A stretch of DNA of 64,000 nucleotides, from assembly GCA_017795025.1 (NCBI GenBank), contig CP051243.1, forward strand, positions 248,001 through 312,000, read 5' to 3'. Shown here piece after piece: positions 1-9,767 of the stretch (positions are counted from its first letter, which is position 1; the number at the start of each line of letters is the position of its first letter). The notes beneath the pieces were generated by a model that was not told the origin of the DNA, ran no database searches, and was given only the letters and a program-made list of their open reading frames with translations. Source of the stretch: Flavobacteriales bacterium. GTDB taxonomy: Bacteria; Bacteroidota; Bacteroidia; Flavobacteriales; Schleiferiaceae. Position numbers and translations under genes: made by a program.

Positions 1-1
1 C

Positions 2-3000
2 TTTGATGCCAGCATTTGGAGTACTCAAGGCTCTAACCAAATTTTTAATGGTTGCTATGAGCGCTCGGGTACTAATGCCCTTTCCTTAATGGGCTCACAA
101 CGTTGGGCCGAAACGGTGATGATGAACCTTAATCAAGGGGATTCAGTCGGTTTTTGGGCTTTCCCAGGCAATGGGGGCGGCACCGGTTGCGAGAACCCTG
201 ATGGTAATGAAGATTTCCACGTTCAATATCGCTTAAACGGCAGCTTCTCTTGGATTACCATTGGAACCGTTTACAATTACAATACGGCAGCAGCCTACTA
301 TTCCTTCCCCATTCCAGTGAGCGGTCAAATGCAGATTCGTTTATACCAATCTAGTTACACTGGTTCGGGTTTTGATCACTACCGGGTTGATGATTTCCGC
401 ATTGTAGGTAGTGCCGCTTCCACTTCCTTTAGTCCTTCATCGGGAAGTCTAGTCGGTGGTGACTCCACCCTAGTTTCGGGATACTTCCAAACCCAAGGGC
501 TTAATACAGGTAGCTATGCCCGAACTTTGCGATTGCAGAGTAATGACCCCGCTTTCCCCGATACTTTAGTTACGGTGAACATCAACATCTTTGGTGAGCC
601 TTATTTGCAAACCGCTAACACTTGCTTGGATTTCGATACGCTTTACACTGGCGCATCTAAAGTGGATTCGGTAATGATTGTAAATACCGGTTGCGATGAT
701 TTGAACCTTAGTTCTTATAGCCTTGGTACCAATCAATACAGTCATAGTTTAAGTCCATTAACGCTTAATCCAGAAGACACCGCTTGGATATCAGTAAGCT
801 TTGACCCTGATGGTTCGGTCTTAGGTCTCATTCGCGACACCCTCACGGTAAATAATAACGATACCCTTTGGAAGCTTTGTTTAGAAGGCTTTGCGCAAGG
901 GGCTCCCGTGGCATCGGTAAATCCTGATTCTTTATCGGTAACCGTTACCAATTGCGGCGATTCGATTAGTATCCCTATCCAATTGCGTAATACTGGCTTA
1001 AGTGCCCTTGATTATAAATACATCAGCGGACGCGGTAATGGGGGTAAAATTAACGTGGCTATAATGGGGACCAGCACCTATACTACCGAGCGTAATAACC
1101 TATACAACATAGTTAACTTAATGCCGGAGGCCAACGTGTCCATCATCTATCCAACAACTGCAGCGGCAGTTACCCAGGAATTGGATACCATGGATGTTTT
1201 AATCTTGCCCGAAGGAAGCTCCACCTTTACTAGTGGCTTATTTGCTCCTAGCTACCAAAGCTTTTTAAATGATGGCGGTACGGTGATTCTCACCTGGCAA
1301 ACCGTTTCCCATTCTACAGCCTTAAACATTATGCCTATCAGCGGCAGCTACAGTACCGGAACGCCAATTCCGATTAGTATGCCTAATCACCCTATTGCGG
1401 CGGGAATGCCTGCAGGTGGGTTATCGTATTTAAGTGCGACGCAACGTGTGGCCTACACCAATACGGCCAATTTAGATCGCATTATTGGTGCGGTTGGAAC
1501 CGATGAAGCGGTTGTGGCCACAGTACCTTACGGTGATGGTACAGCAATTCATATTGGATACGATTACTGGCAAACCAATGCCGATATCGAATTACTTCTC
1601 GAAAATGCCGTTAAGTGGGGAGCTAGTCAATCGGGTGCCCCCGACTTTATTACCGCAACTCCCGACTCTGGTGCGGTAGCGGTTAATGATTCGGTTCTGA
1701 TTAATATCGGAATCAATACTGCTGGATTAGCCAATGGTACTTATGACTACGATTTATTTTTCGAAACGAATGATCCGGCTAACAATCCCTTGCGTCTTCC
1801 ATTACACTTAGTGGTAAACGGAACGGCTAAGGCCGAAGTAGTGGATAGCAGCTGTATCAGCTTTGATCCTACCTTACAAGGAGCAGTAAAACGCGATACC
1901 TTCGAGGTGTTTAACGAAGGCTGTGATACACTGCATATTACTTCTTACACTGCAAATAATGCCGACTACTCCCTGGATAATGTTCCCATGAGCGTGGCCC
2001 CAGGTGATACCGCTAAACTTTCGGTACGTTTCTCGCCCTTCACCGTGGGTTTATCTACCGATACGATTGTGGTTAATACTAACGATACCACTGTTCACAT
2101 CTGCGTAAGCGGAAGTGGAGTCGGTGCGGCCTTACCTTTGGTAGATGCTGATACCATAAGTTATACCCTGCAGAAATGTAAGGTGATTGGCAATAAGCAA
2201 ATCCGGGTGAAGAATATCGGAATGGGTAGTATGAACTTCGATATTAAGTTTGGCCGTTACAGCGATAGTTCGCAGGTGAACTATAATGTTTCGGGAGCGA
2301 CTACCAACCATAGCTTTAGCGGATTGCCAACTACGGCCGACAGTATCAAGCTTCGTATAATTCTTAATGGTGATTATGACCTCTTCTCCGAAAGAGCCAC
2401 CTTATACTTAGATGGTAGTTACTGGCAAATCTTGTATGATAACAACCGCTATTATCAGTACGATACCCTCGACATTTTTGTGGTGGGAACTCAAGTAGGT
2501 ACTTTGTTGGCAGATGGTCAGTTGGATGTAGCCTTGTACAACTCCAGTAGTGTGGATGGCGGTACTGGTTCTTTCCACCGCGTAGAATTGGAGGTCGTGC
2601 AAACGGTAAACTGGGTTTCCGTAGTTGGGGCCAATACGGGTACCATTCCGGCCAATGACTCCGTGAACCGCAACTTGTTGTTTAATGCGGCCCTCTTACC
2701 GATTGGAACGCATTACACGACGATGATTGTCAATAACAACAGTCCTAGTCAGCCGAGCTATCGCAAACCCGTGAAGTTTAATGTAATCGCCGAACCCGAG
2801 ATGATTTTGAGCGATACCTGTGCGTATTTCTCTTTAACTCCTCTTGGCGATACCACTAATCGCACGGTAACGATTTATAATGATGGTTGTCAGCCCTTGG
2901 TGATTAGCAGCATGACTTCCACTTCCAATCAGTTTAAGATTTACCAGAGCAACGCGACCATCCCAGTGGGGGATAGTTTGGTTTTATCGATTGACTTTAT

Positions 3001-3838
3001 TCCAACATCGGTAAGTAATTTCCAAGCATCTATTTTCATTGTGAGCAACGATACCAATCGCACTATTTGCTTAAATGGACAGTCGGGAGCAATGCCTATT
3101 GCCGACTTTAGCTTTAGTGATGAGAATATCTGTATTGGTGAGGTGTCCTTTAATAACAGTAACTCGCAGTACTTTAATACTCTTTTCTGGGATTTTGGTG
3201 ATGGGATAACTTCTAATCAGAGTAACCCTAACCATATTTTCGCTGCTCCGGGTACTTATCGCGTAAGCTTGCGCACTACGAACAGCATTGGCTTCGATAC
3301 GATTAGTAAACTGGTAACGGTTAATCCATTGGTGGTCGACTTTAGCATGAGTAATGATACTATTCAGTTAAGCGATACGGCTTATTTCTATGATAGTACG
3401 GCAAATGCCACTACCTGGATTTGGGACTTCGGTGATGGAAGTACTTCTACTCAACAAAACCCAAGTCACCAGTACGCTGCTCAAGGATTGTACAACGTGA
3501 AACTTACGGTTATTGATAATCGTTCTTGTAGCAATACCCTAACGAAGCAGATCAGAGTAGAGAACAAAATCGGCCTCTTAGAGTGGCAATTGAGTCATAG
3601 TTGGTCGGCTTTCCCGAATCCGACAAGTGGTAAGTTTAGTGTTCAAATTGAAGGTGATACTTGGCAGGGGTATAGTTTCCGGATTCTCGATGCTCAAGGT
3701 CGTGTGGTGGCCAATAGAGTAGGAGAGGGTCAGGCGACGCTTGATTTCCAATTAAATCTGGCTAGTGGATTATACCATATACAGGTTTGGCAAGGAGGTC
3801 AGTTGTTGGATCAGGATCGACTGATTTTAAAGAAATAG
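2..3838 (+). CDS. Giant T9SS-secreted multidomain surface protein (5' end missing)
   Basis: The frame is open from base 2, so the gene starts upstream of the window; the first in-frame ATG (base 89) lies inside a folded domain and is not the start. About 1278 residues are visible. The first ~135 residues look like a reelin/MAM-type jelly roll. Several repeats of the choice-of-anchor-D/ASPM-SPD-2-Hydin immunoglobulin-like type follow (recurring C-x-x-F, 'VxNTGC', 'NDT' motifs), interrupted around residues 345-545 by a Rossmann-like glutamine-amidotransferase-fold segment. Two PKD domains (about residues 1034-1105 and 1113-1187, each with WDFGDG) precede a C-terminal type A T9SS sorting domain (FPNPTSGKF ... 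GLYHIQVW ... ILKK). It is therefore predicted to be exported by the type IX system and attached to or released from the cell surface, probably as an adhesin. No catalytic residues were recognised. A terminator follows the stop codon. Confidence 0.85.
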   Translation, partial: FDASIWSTQGSNQIFNGCYERSGTNALSLMGSQRWAETVMMNLNQGDSVGFWAFPGNGGGTGCENPDGNEDFHVQYRLNGSFSWITIGTVYNYNTAAAYYSFPIPVSGQMQIRLYQSSYTGSGFDHYRVDDFRIVGSAASTSFSPSSGSLVGGDSTLVSGYFQTQGLNTGSYARTLRLQSNDPAFPDTLVTVNINIFGEPYLQTANTCLDFDTLYTGASKVDSVMIVNTGCDDLNLSSYSLGTNQYSHSLSPLTLNPEDTAWISVSFDPDGSVLGLIRDTLTVNNNDTLWKLCLEGFAQGAPVASVNPDSLSVTVTNCGDSISIPIQLRNTGLSALDYKYISGRGNGGKINVAIMGTSTYTTERNNLYNIVNLMPEANVSIIYPTTAAAVTQELDTMDVLILPEGSSTFTSGLFAPSYQSFLNDGGTVILTWQTVSHSTALNIMPISGSYSTGTPIPISMPNHPIAAGMPAGGLSYLSATQRVAYTNTANLDRIIGAVGTDEAVVATVPYGDGTAIHIGYDYWQTNADIELLLENAVKWGASQSGAPDFITATPDSGAVAVNDSVLINIGINTAGLANGTYDYDLFFETNDPANNPLRLPLHLVVNGTAKAEVVDSSCISFDPTLQGAVKRDTFEVFNEGCDTLHITSYTANNADYSLDNVPMSVAPGDTAKLSVRFSPFTVGLSTDTIVVNTNDTTVHICVSGSGVGAALPLVDADTISYTLQKCKVIGNKQIRVKNIGMGSMNFDIKFGRYSDSSQVNYNVSGATTNHSFSGLPTTADSIKLRIILNGDYDLFSERATLYLDGSYWQILYDNNRYYQYDTLDIFVVGTQVGTLLADGQLDVALYNSSSVDGGTGSFHRVELEVVQTVNWVSVVGANTGTIPANDSVNRNLLFNAALLPIGTHYTTMIVNNNSPSQPSYRKPVKFNVIAEPEMILSDTCAYFSLTPLGDTTNRTVTIYNDGCQPLVISSMTSTSNQFKIYQSNATIPVGDSLVLSIDFIPTSVSNFQASIFIVSNDTNRTICLNGQSGAMPIADFSFSDENICIGEVSFNNSNSQYFNTLFWDFGDGITSNQSNPNHIFAAPGTYRVSLRTTNSIGFDTISKLVTVNPLVVDFSMSNDTIQLSDTAYFYDSTANATTWIWDFGDGSTSTQQNPSHQYAAQGLYNVKLTVIDNRSCSNTLTKQIRVENKIGLLEWQLSHSWSAFPNPTSGKFSVQIEGDTWQGYSFRILDAQGRVVANRVGEGQATLDFQLNLASGLYHIQVWQGGQLLDQDRLILKK

Positions 3839-3846
3839 ATTAGGAG

Positions 3847-3875
3847 AGACCGGCTGAGAAGTCGGTCTTTTTTTT
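3847..3875 (+). terminator. Rho-independent terminator of the T9SS surface protein
   Basis: A 6-bp stem AGACCG/CGGTCT with a ten-base loop is followed by a run of T. It starts eight bases after the stop codon of the T9SS protein. Confidence 0.85.
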
Positions 3876-3959
3876 GGGGGTGCTGCGGGGTGGATGGTTT
3901 TGTGGGGAATCGGACGGAGAGGCGCATTTGAGGGGCCTAATATTCCGGTTGGGGTTTAT

Positions 3960-4225
3960 CTGGTTGAAGTCTAGTGGGAAAGGGAACGCAGATGAAGGGA
4001 TGACTGGGTTCATATAGAATGTGTGGTGTTTGATTTTTGGTAGTGGGAAAGTGAACGCCGATGAATGGATGATAGGGTTTAGGTCTGGGTTATGGTGGTG
4101 TTTAAGTTTTAGGTAGTGGGAGAAAGAACGCCGATGAATGGATGAGAGGTGTAGGTTTGGGCTAGGGAGGTGATTAAGTTTTGGGTAGTGGGAGAGTGAA
4201 CGCCGATGAATGGATGAAAGGATTT
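3960..4225. repeat. Tandem repeat array A, ~72-bp unit, four copies
   Basis: The core GAACGCCGATGAATGGATGA (first copy GAACGCAGATGAAGGGATGA) starts at 3984, 4053, 4126 and 4198, giving periods of 69, 73 and 72 bp. Each core is preceded by TAGTGGGA-like sequence and followed by a TG-rich spacer. The core is also the right arm of the larger repeat unit that follows, so the two arrays are related. There is no plausible coding capacity. Confidence 0.85.
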
Positions 4226-4255
4226 GGAGTGAATAAGGTACTTAGGGTCAAACCG

Positions 4256-5310
4256 CTCATCTGCGTTATCCGTGTTCCCAGTTAGAATTAGAATATTGAT
4301 GATGGGATGTAGGGATAGAATAAATTAAGTTATAGGTAAAACCTACTCATCTGCGTTATCCGTGTTCCTAGTTAGAATTAGAACCCTGATGAAGAGATGA
4401 AATGTTTTGGAATGAATAAGGTCCTTGTGGTCAAACCGCTCATCTGCGTTATCTGCGTTCGTAGTGAGGATTAGAACACTGATGAAGGGATGAAATGTTT
4501 TGGAATGAATAAGGTCCTTGTGGTCAAACCGCTCATCTGCGTTATCTGCGTTCGTAGTGAGGATTAGAACACTGATGAAGGGATGAAATGTTTTGGGATG
4601 AATAAGGTCCTTGTGGTCAAACCGCTCATCTGCGTTATCCGCGTTCCTAGATGGACTTAGCACACTGATGAAGGGATCGGTATAAATTAGTTCCTAGGGT
4701 CAAACCGCTCATCTGCGTTATCCGTGTTCCCAGTTAGAATTAGAACACTGATGAAGGGATGAAATGTTTTGTAATGAATAAGGTCCTTGTGGCCAAACCG
4801 CTCATCTGCGTTATCCTTGTTCCTAGTTAGAATTAGAACGCTGATGAAGGGGTGAAGGGATGAAATAAATTAAGTCGTAGGTAAAATCTACTCATCTGCG
4901 TTATCCTTGTTCCTAGTTAGAATTAGAACGCTGATGAAGGGGTGAAGGGATGAAATAAATTAAGTCGTAGGTAAAATCTACTCATCTGCGTTATCCTTGT
5001 TCCTAGTTAGAATTAGAACGCTGATGAAGGGGTGAAGGGATGAAATAAATTAAGTCATAGGTAAAATCCGCTCATCTGCGTTATCCGCGTTCCTAGTTAG
5101 AATAAGAACACTGATGAAAGGATGAAGGGATAGAGTAAATTAAGTCATAGGTAGAATCTACTCATCTGCGTTATCCGCGTTCCTAGTTAAAATTAGAACC
5201 CTGATGAAAGGATGAAGAGATAGAGTAAATTAAGTCATAGGTAGTATTTGCTCATCTGCGTTATCCGCGTTCCTAGATGGAATTAGAACACTGATGAAGG
5301 GATGTTTAGA
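4256..5310. repeat. Tandem repeat array B, 90/93-bp unit, twelve copies
   Basis: CTCATCTGCGTTATC starts at 4256, 4346, 4439, 4532, 4625, 4708, 4801, 4891, 4981, 5071, 5161 and 5251. Spacings are 90, 93, 93, 93, 83, 93 and then 90 five times. Each unit has a left arm (TCATCTGCGTTATCCGCGTTC with its variants), a central CTAGTTAGAATTAGA, and a right arm GAACACTGATGAAGGGATGA; the arms form an imperfect inverted repeat. The copies at 4801 and 4891 are identical over 90 bp and those at 4439 and 4532 differ at one base, which indicates recent expansion. The array fills the gap between two convergent genes. A 106-codon open frame on the minus strand (4343-4663) is a by-product of the 93-bp period and is not treated as a gene. 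Confidence 0.92.
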
Positions 5311-5372
5311 TCCTTATAGAATGTGAGGTGTTTAATCTACGGCTAGGAGGAGAATGAAGGCGCTTAATTGAA

Positions 5373-6092
5373 TTAAATGGCGCCAATCATTTTTACGGCG
5401 TAGTCGATAATTTGGAATTCTACGGGCTGGTAATCTTCTAAAATCACAACCATATGAATCCATGCCCTTTCAATTTCGGGAGTGTTTTGTTTTTCGAAGG
5501 GAATAAAAAACTCGGTAATGGCCCAGTTTTTATAATGCGTGGTTTCAAAATCGTAAACAGTAGCGCTATCCAGCTTTCGTCTTTGCCAATGCATGTAGGC
5601 GAAATTGGTCCAGTCTTTCATATCGCCCCAAGTATTGCCGTATAGGGCGAGCTTAGCCACACGACAAAGAGTATCAACCCGCACTAGGGTATCTAAATCG
5701 AGATTGCAGAAATAACCTTTGGTACGATTGTAATAGGTATTGCCCCAAATGGTGTTAGTATCTACACAATGGTAAATCGAATCGTAGAAGGGGAGGCTAG
5801 GAAAGCGCCAATCGCTTTCTTCCGGGCATTCGGCTCGTAAGCCTGTAAACAGCGAATCGCCGCGATCGGCTTTAAAAGAGGCTAGTCTAAAGTCTACTTG
5901 ACCATCCCTGTCAAAATCCCACTCGCGTAGGCTGTTATCATTTCCAACCCCCATTCGCAGGGGCTCATCGTATAGGATATAGTCGTCGTGGGAGTCGTAA
6001 GTGCCTATCTTAAAGGCATAATCGGGGATTTCCGAAACCTTGCGACAAGCCACTAAACTAAGCAGAGCAATAAAGAGGGCTAACTTCTTCAT
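5373..6092 (-). CDS. Lipoprotein of unknown function with a DxDxDG calcium-loop motif
   Basis: The 239-residue product begins MKKLALFIALLSLVAC, a signal peptide with a lipobox ending at Cys16, so it should be a lipid-anchored envelope protein. Residues near 61-69 read DFDRDGQVD, which matches a DxDxDGxxD calcium-binding loop of the EF-hand/dockerin type. The rest is rich in Asp, Tyr and Trp and I recognise no family. The -7 box TATATTTG lies only five bases before the ATG, so the mRNA probably has almost no leader. The gene stands alone, between the repeat array and a T9SS substrate. Function unknown. Confidence 0.75.
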   Translation of the reverse strand: MKKLALFIALLSLVACRKVSEIPDYAFKIGTYDSHDDYILYDEPLRMGVGNDNSLREWDFDRDGQVDFRLASFKADRGDSLFTGLRAECPEESDWRFPSLPFYDSIYHCVDTNTIWGNTYYNRTKGYFCNLDLDTLVRVDTLCRVAKLALYGNTWGDMKDWTNFAYMHWQRRKLDSATVYDFETTHYKNWAITEFFIPFEKQNTPEIERAWIHMVVILEDYQPVEFQIIDYAVKMIGAI

Positions 6093-6097
6093 ATTCG

Positions 6098-6105
6098 CAA
6101 ATATA
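6098..6105 (-). promoter_or_regulatory. -7 promoter element of the 5373-6092 lipoprotein
   Basis: On the minus strand the sequence reads TATATTTG, a perfect match to the Bacteroidota -7 consensus TAnnTTTG. Only CGAAT separates it from the ATG, which predicts a nearly leaderless transcript. Confidence 0.65.
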
Positions 6106-6178
6106 CTAGGCCCTGGTTCAGAAAATCAAGTATTTAGATATGTGGTTTTTATTCTTAGATGAATGCGTCAATGACAAC

Positions 6179-6212
6179 AAAAAAAAAAGCCGTCCCAACT
6201 GGAGACGGCTTC
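6179..6212 (-). terminator. Terminator of the 6236-7273 T9SS protein
   Basis: On the minus strand AAGCCGTC pairs with GACGGCTT around a nine-base loop and is followed by about ten T residues. It lies just after the stop codon of the minus-strand T9SS protein. Confidence 0.9.
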
Positions 6213-6235
6213 GTAATATGTGTTTTTTGAAACCT

Positions 6236-7273
6236 TTATTTTTTCAAGAAACGCTCGCCAGCTACCCGCCCATCATTAAGCTCTACTTGCAAGAAGTACA
6301 CGCCTTGAGCTAAGGCTTCGATATCAATGCGATCGCCTTGTAAATAGGTACCTGATTGCATTAAGGTTCCACTGAGGTGGAAGATGCGATAGCTTGCATT
6401 CTGATTAAGCGTAAGGCTCAAACTCTTTTGGGCAGGATTAGGGTAAAAGTTGAAACTGAAGTCCTGGGAAGCTTCCATTAAGTTGAAAAAGGTTTCGGTA
6501 CTTAAAACGTAAGTATCGTACTTCTCCCATTCGTCGTTACTGTTCTTTTCGTAGAGGCTAAATTCATAAACCTCATTATTGGCATTATTCTTAACCCGAA
6601 TTTGCTCCTCAATTTCAAAGCTGAGGTTATTGCGAAGGTTAATGCTATCCAAACCACCACTTACATTTTCATAATAAATTAGGGTTTGAATAGGGTATGG
6701 CGTGCCTGCAAAAGAAATGGATACCACTAGGGAGTCGGGTTTACCTACGGCATTCCGTCGCATATTGTAAATCACCTCATCGCCAATGCCACCGCCTTGT
6801 TCTATTAAAGAAGCACTGTCGATTCCAAAGTTATTATAGAAAAGCTTGAGCTCTTGAAACTTTGTAAGGGTACCATTGCCGGAGGTATCGATGTAAATTT
6901 CCAACAGGGTGTCACGGTTCATGGCATCGCGGTGAATGCGATCTTTTTGTACTACCTGACCGCCACTTCGCATATCGGTAATATCCACCACATTTACGCC
7001 ATTTTGCATGGAGCAATTCCAAATGGTGCTTAAGCTGTCATTAACGATTTCGCGACCTTGAATGAAATTACCTTGCGCATCGCGTAAAACTTCTACCCAA
7101 CCTAGGGTGTCGAGGCTCCCCATGCTGGAATCGATGTTCAGTAAACGGTTATACGACATCAGGTAGTTGTCGAATAACATCTCTAAGTTTCGATTTATAG
7201 TAGGCGAGTAATTATAATCTTGAGCTACTAGGAAAGCAGGACTAAGAATCAGTGCTAATATTAGTTTTTTCAT
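6236..7273 (-). CDS. Secreted protein with T9SS C-terminal sorting domain
   Basis: The 345-residue product starts MKKLILALILSPAFLVAQ, a signal peptide cleaved after about residue 18. Residues ~30-260 form a beta-rich region of unknown family, with motifs such as DTSGNGTLTKFQEL that resemble the repeated text-like strands of uncharacterised Bacteroidota secreted proteins. The last ~75 residues are a type A T9SS sorting domain (FNFYPNPAQKSLSL ... GVYFLQVEL ... RFLKK). It should cross the inner membrane by Sec and the outer membrane by the type IX system, then be surface-bound or released. It is a single gene with its own terminator. No catalytic residues are recognisable. Confidence 0.85.
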   Translation of the reverse strand: MKKLILALILSPAFLVAQDYNYSPTINRNLEMLFDNYLMSYNRLLNIDSSMGSLDTLGWVEVLRDAQGNFIQGREIVNDSLSTIWNCSMQNGVNVVDITDMRSGGQVVQKDRIHRDAMNRDTLLEIYIDTSGNGTLTKFQELKLFYNNFGIDSASLIEQGGGIGDEVIYNMRRNAVGKPDSLVVSISFAGTPYPIQTLIYYENVSGGLDSINLRNNLSFEIEEQIRVKNNANNEVYEFSLYEKNSNDEWEKYDTYVLSTETFFNLMEASQDFSFNFYPNPAQKSLSLTLNQNASYRIFHLSGTLMQSGTYLQGDRIDIEALAQGVYFLQVELNDGRVAGERFLKK

Positions 7274-7330
7274 AACGGTTTGTCATTTTCACTAGCAAGA
7301 CGCTTTTCGCTGTCACTAGGTTGGATAGAA

Positions 7331-7370
7331 CAAAAATAAATAACCGCCCCGACTTTAGCCGAGGCGGTTA
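7331..7370 (-). terminator. Terminator downstream of acnA
   Basis: On the minus strand TAACCGCC pairs with GGCGGTTA around a 14-base loop, followed by the T-rich tail TTTATTTTTG. It is about 35 bases after the aconitase stop codon. Confidence 0.8.
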
Positions 7371-7403
7371 GTATTAATCTATTGAAAATCTAGACTTTAA
7401 GGC

Positions 7404-9671
7404 TTAAGACTTGTTCTCAGCTTTGATTTTGTTCAAGGCACTACCGGCGCGGAACCAAGCAATTTGACTTTCGTTGTAGGTGTGATCACATTCGATCACA
7501 TCTTCACTACCGTCGGCATGCTTCAAGCGTAAGCTGATGCTTTTACCTTCTTGGAACTCGTTCAAATCGATGGTGTCGATGGTATCATCCTCTTGGAATT
7601 TATCGTAGTCCGACTCATTCTTAAAGGTAAGACCCAGCATACCTTGCTTTTTCAAGTTGGTTTCGTGGATACGGGCAAAAGATTTTACCAATACTACACG
7701 CATGCCTAGGAATCGAGGCTGCATCGCCGCATGCTCACGACTAGAACCTTCACCGTAGTTATGGTCGCCCACAACGATACTAGGAATACCCTCGGCTTTA
7801 TAAGCACGTTGTACATCAGGCACCGAACCATATTCTCCGGTTAATTGATTTTTCACCAATCCGGCTTCATCATTAAAGTAATTGATGGCTCCAGTAAGGG
7901 TGTTATTGGAAATATTATCCAAGTGACCACGGAAACGCAACCAAGGTCCGGCCATAGAAATATGGTCGGTGGTACATTTTCCTTTGGCCTTAATAATCAA
8001 TTTCATGCCCTCAATATTATTGCCATCCCAAGGTTTGAAAGGCTCTAATAATTGCAAGCGTTCTGAGCCTTCGGCGACAACTACTTCCACATTGCTGCCA
8101 TCGGAGGCAGGCTCGTGATAGCCATTTTCTTCCACGGCATAGCCCGCTGGAGGCATTTCAATTCCTAAGGGCTCCTCTAATTTCACCTCTTCCCCTTTCT
8201 CATTTACCAAGGTATCGGTCATGGGGTTAAAGGTTAAATCCCCCGCAATGGCCATGGCGGTTACCAACTCGGGGCTGGCTACAAAGCTGTGGGTATTCGG
8301 GTTGCCGTCGTTACGCTTGGCGAAATTTCGGTTAAAGGAAGTAATGATCGAGTTGGCACGATCGGGATCGTCGGTATGACGAGCCCACTGACCGATACAA
8401 GGACCACAAGCATTCGCTAAAACTACACCTCCCATCGCATCGAACTTGCTCAACAAGCCATCACGATCGGCGGTAAAACGAACTTGCTCCGAACCAGGGG
8501 TAACGGTAAACTCAGATTTTACTTTTAGGTTTTTATCAATCGCCTGCTGGGCAATAGAAGCCGAGCGGGTTAAATCTTCATAAGACGAGTTGGTACAAGA
8601 ACCAATTAAACCGACCTCCAATTTTTCGGGCCAACCGTTTTCTTTTACCGTTTTGGCAAATTCGCTTAATGGGGTAGCGCGATCGGGAGTATAAGGTCCG
8701 TTAATATGAGGCTCTAAAGTACTGAGGTCGATTTCAATTACTTGATCAAAGTACTGCTCAGGGTTGTTATAAACCTCGGCATCACCCGTAAGGTGCTCGG
8801 CAATACCATCGGCTAAATCTGCAACCTCGGCACGACCTGTTCCTCTTAGGTATTCGCCCATTTTAGCATCGTAACCAAAGGTTGAGGTAGTAGCGCCAAT
8901 CTCAGCACCCATATTACAGATGGTCCCCTTACCAGTACAGCTTAAGGACTCGGCACCAGGACCGAAATATTCAACAATAGCTCCGGTTCCACCTTTAACG
9001 GTTAGGATACCAGCTACTTTTAAAATAACGTCTTTTGAAGCGGTCCAGCCACTTAGTTTACCGGTTAATTTAACTCCGATAAGCTTAGGGAATTTAAGTT
9101 CCCAAGGCATGCCCGCCATAACATCTACGGCGTCGGCACCACCAACACCAATTGCTACCATACCTAAACCACCGGCATTAACGGTGTGCGAGTCGGTACC
9201 AATCATCATTCCCCCTGGGAAGGCATAGTTTTCTAAAACTACTTGGTGAATAATACCTGCACCGGGTTCCCAAAAACCAATACCGTATTTATTGGATACG
9301 GATTGCAAGAAGTCGAATACTTCGGAACTCTTTTGCTTGGCATTAGCTAAGTCCTTTTTAGCGCCTACTTCGGCCTGAATAAGATGGTCGCAATGCACAG
9401 TGGAAGGAACGGCGGCTGTTTTACGACCACTCTGCATAAACTGCAAAAGGGCCATTTGCGCGGTAGCATCCTGCATCGCCACACGGTCGGGTGCAAAATC
9501 TACGTAGCTCTTGCCACGGGTATAAGGATTATCGGGAGTACCATCCCAAAGGTGGGCGTAAAGAATCTTTTCCGCCAAAGTGAGAGGCTTGCCAGTTAAT
9601 TCACGAGCCGCTTTAACGCGCTCGGGAAACTTGGCGTAGACCTCCTTGATCATTTCAATGTCAAAAATCAT
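7404..9671 (-). CDS. acnA: Aconitate hydratase (aconitase)
   Basis: Converts citrate to isocitrate via cis-aconitate in the TCA cycle. The 755-residue length and sequence fit the mitochondrial-like aconitase common in Bacteroidota. The three cysteine ligands of the 4Fe-4S cluster are present: Cys359 in GSCTNSS, and Cys422 and Cys425 in ACGPCIG. The swivel-domain motif [12 protein letters not shown], which carries the substrate-binding Ser and Arg residues, is near residues 639-650. The protein has no signal peptide and is cytoplasmic. It lies 96 bp downstream of purB on the same strand but has its own -7 box (TATTTTTG at 9697-9704) and its own terminator, so it is probably transcribed alone. 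Confidence 0.97.
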   Translation of the reverse strand: MIFDIEMIKEVYAKFPERVKAARELTGKPLTLAEKILYAHLWDGTPDNPYTRGKSYVDFAPDRVAMQDATAQMALLQFMQSGRKTAAVPSTVHCDHLIQAEVGAKKDLANAKQKSSEVFDFLQSVSNKYGIGFWEPGAGIIHQVVLENYAFPGGMMIGTDSHTVNAGGLGMVAIGVGGADAVDVMAGMPWELKFPKLIGVKLTGKLSGWTASKDVILKVAGILTVKGGTGAIVEYFGPGAESLSCTGKGTICNMGAEIGATTSTFGYDAKMGEYLRGTGRAEVADLADGIAEHLTGDAEVYNNPEQYFDQVIEIDLSTLEPHINGPYTPDRATPLSEFAKTVKENGWPEKLEVGLIGSCTNSSYEDLTRSASIAQQAIDKNLKVKSEFTVTPGSEQVRFTADRDGLLSKFDAMGGVVLANACGPCIGQWARHTDDPDRANSIITSFNRNFAKRNDGNPNTHSFVASPELVTAMAIAGDLTFNPMTDTLVNEKGEEVKLEEPLGIEMPPAGYAVEENGYHEPASDGSNVEVVVAEGSERLQLLEPFKPWDGNNIEGMKLIIKAKGKCTTDHISMAGPWLRFRGHLDNISNNTLTGAINYFNDEAGLVKNQLTGEYGSVPDVQRAYKAEGIPSIVVGDHNYGEGSSREHAAMQPRFLGMRVVLVKSFARIHETNLKKQGMLGLTFKNESDYDKFQEDDTIDTIDLNEFQEGKSISLRLKHADGSEDVIECDHTYNESQIAWFRAGSALNKIKAENKS

Positions 9672-9696
9672 GTGTTCGGATTTTTCGGAAGGGTCA

Positions 9697-9704
9697 CAAA
9701 AATA
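9697..9704 (-). promoter_or_regulatory. -7 promoter element of acnA
   Basis: Minus-strand TATTTTTG matches TAnnTTTG. It is 25 bases before the acnA ATG. An imperfect stem GAGCG/CGCTC just upstream (9708-9732) may end purB transcription. Confidence 0.55.
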
Positions 9705-9767
9705 TAAAAGAGCGGAATGATAAGCCTCGCTCTATCAGGCCTATTATATTAATATTGAGTCTAAATA

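Noticed and set aside
4343-4663. 106-codon open frame on the minus strand with a 31-residue repeat (NADNADERFDHKDLIH)
   Set aside because: It arises from three consecutive repeat units whose 93-bp period is a multiple of three; it has no signal, no promoter and it breaks at the 83-bp spacing.
4256-5310. Possible CRISPR array
   Set aside because: Units are conserved over their full ~90 bp, with no variable spacers, and no cas gene is present.
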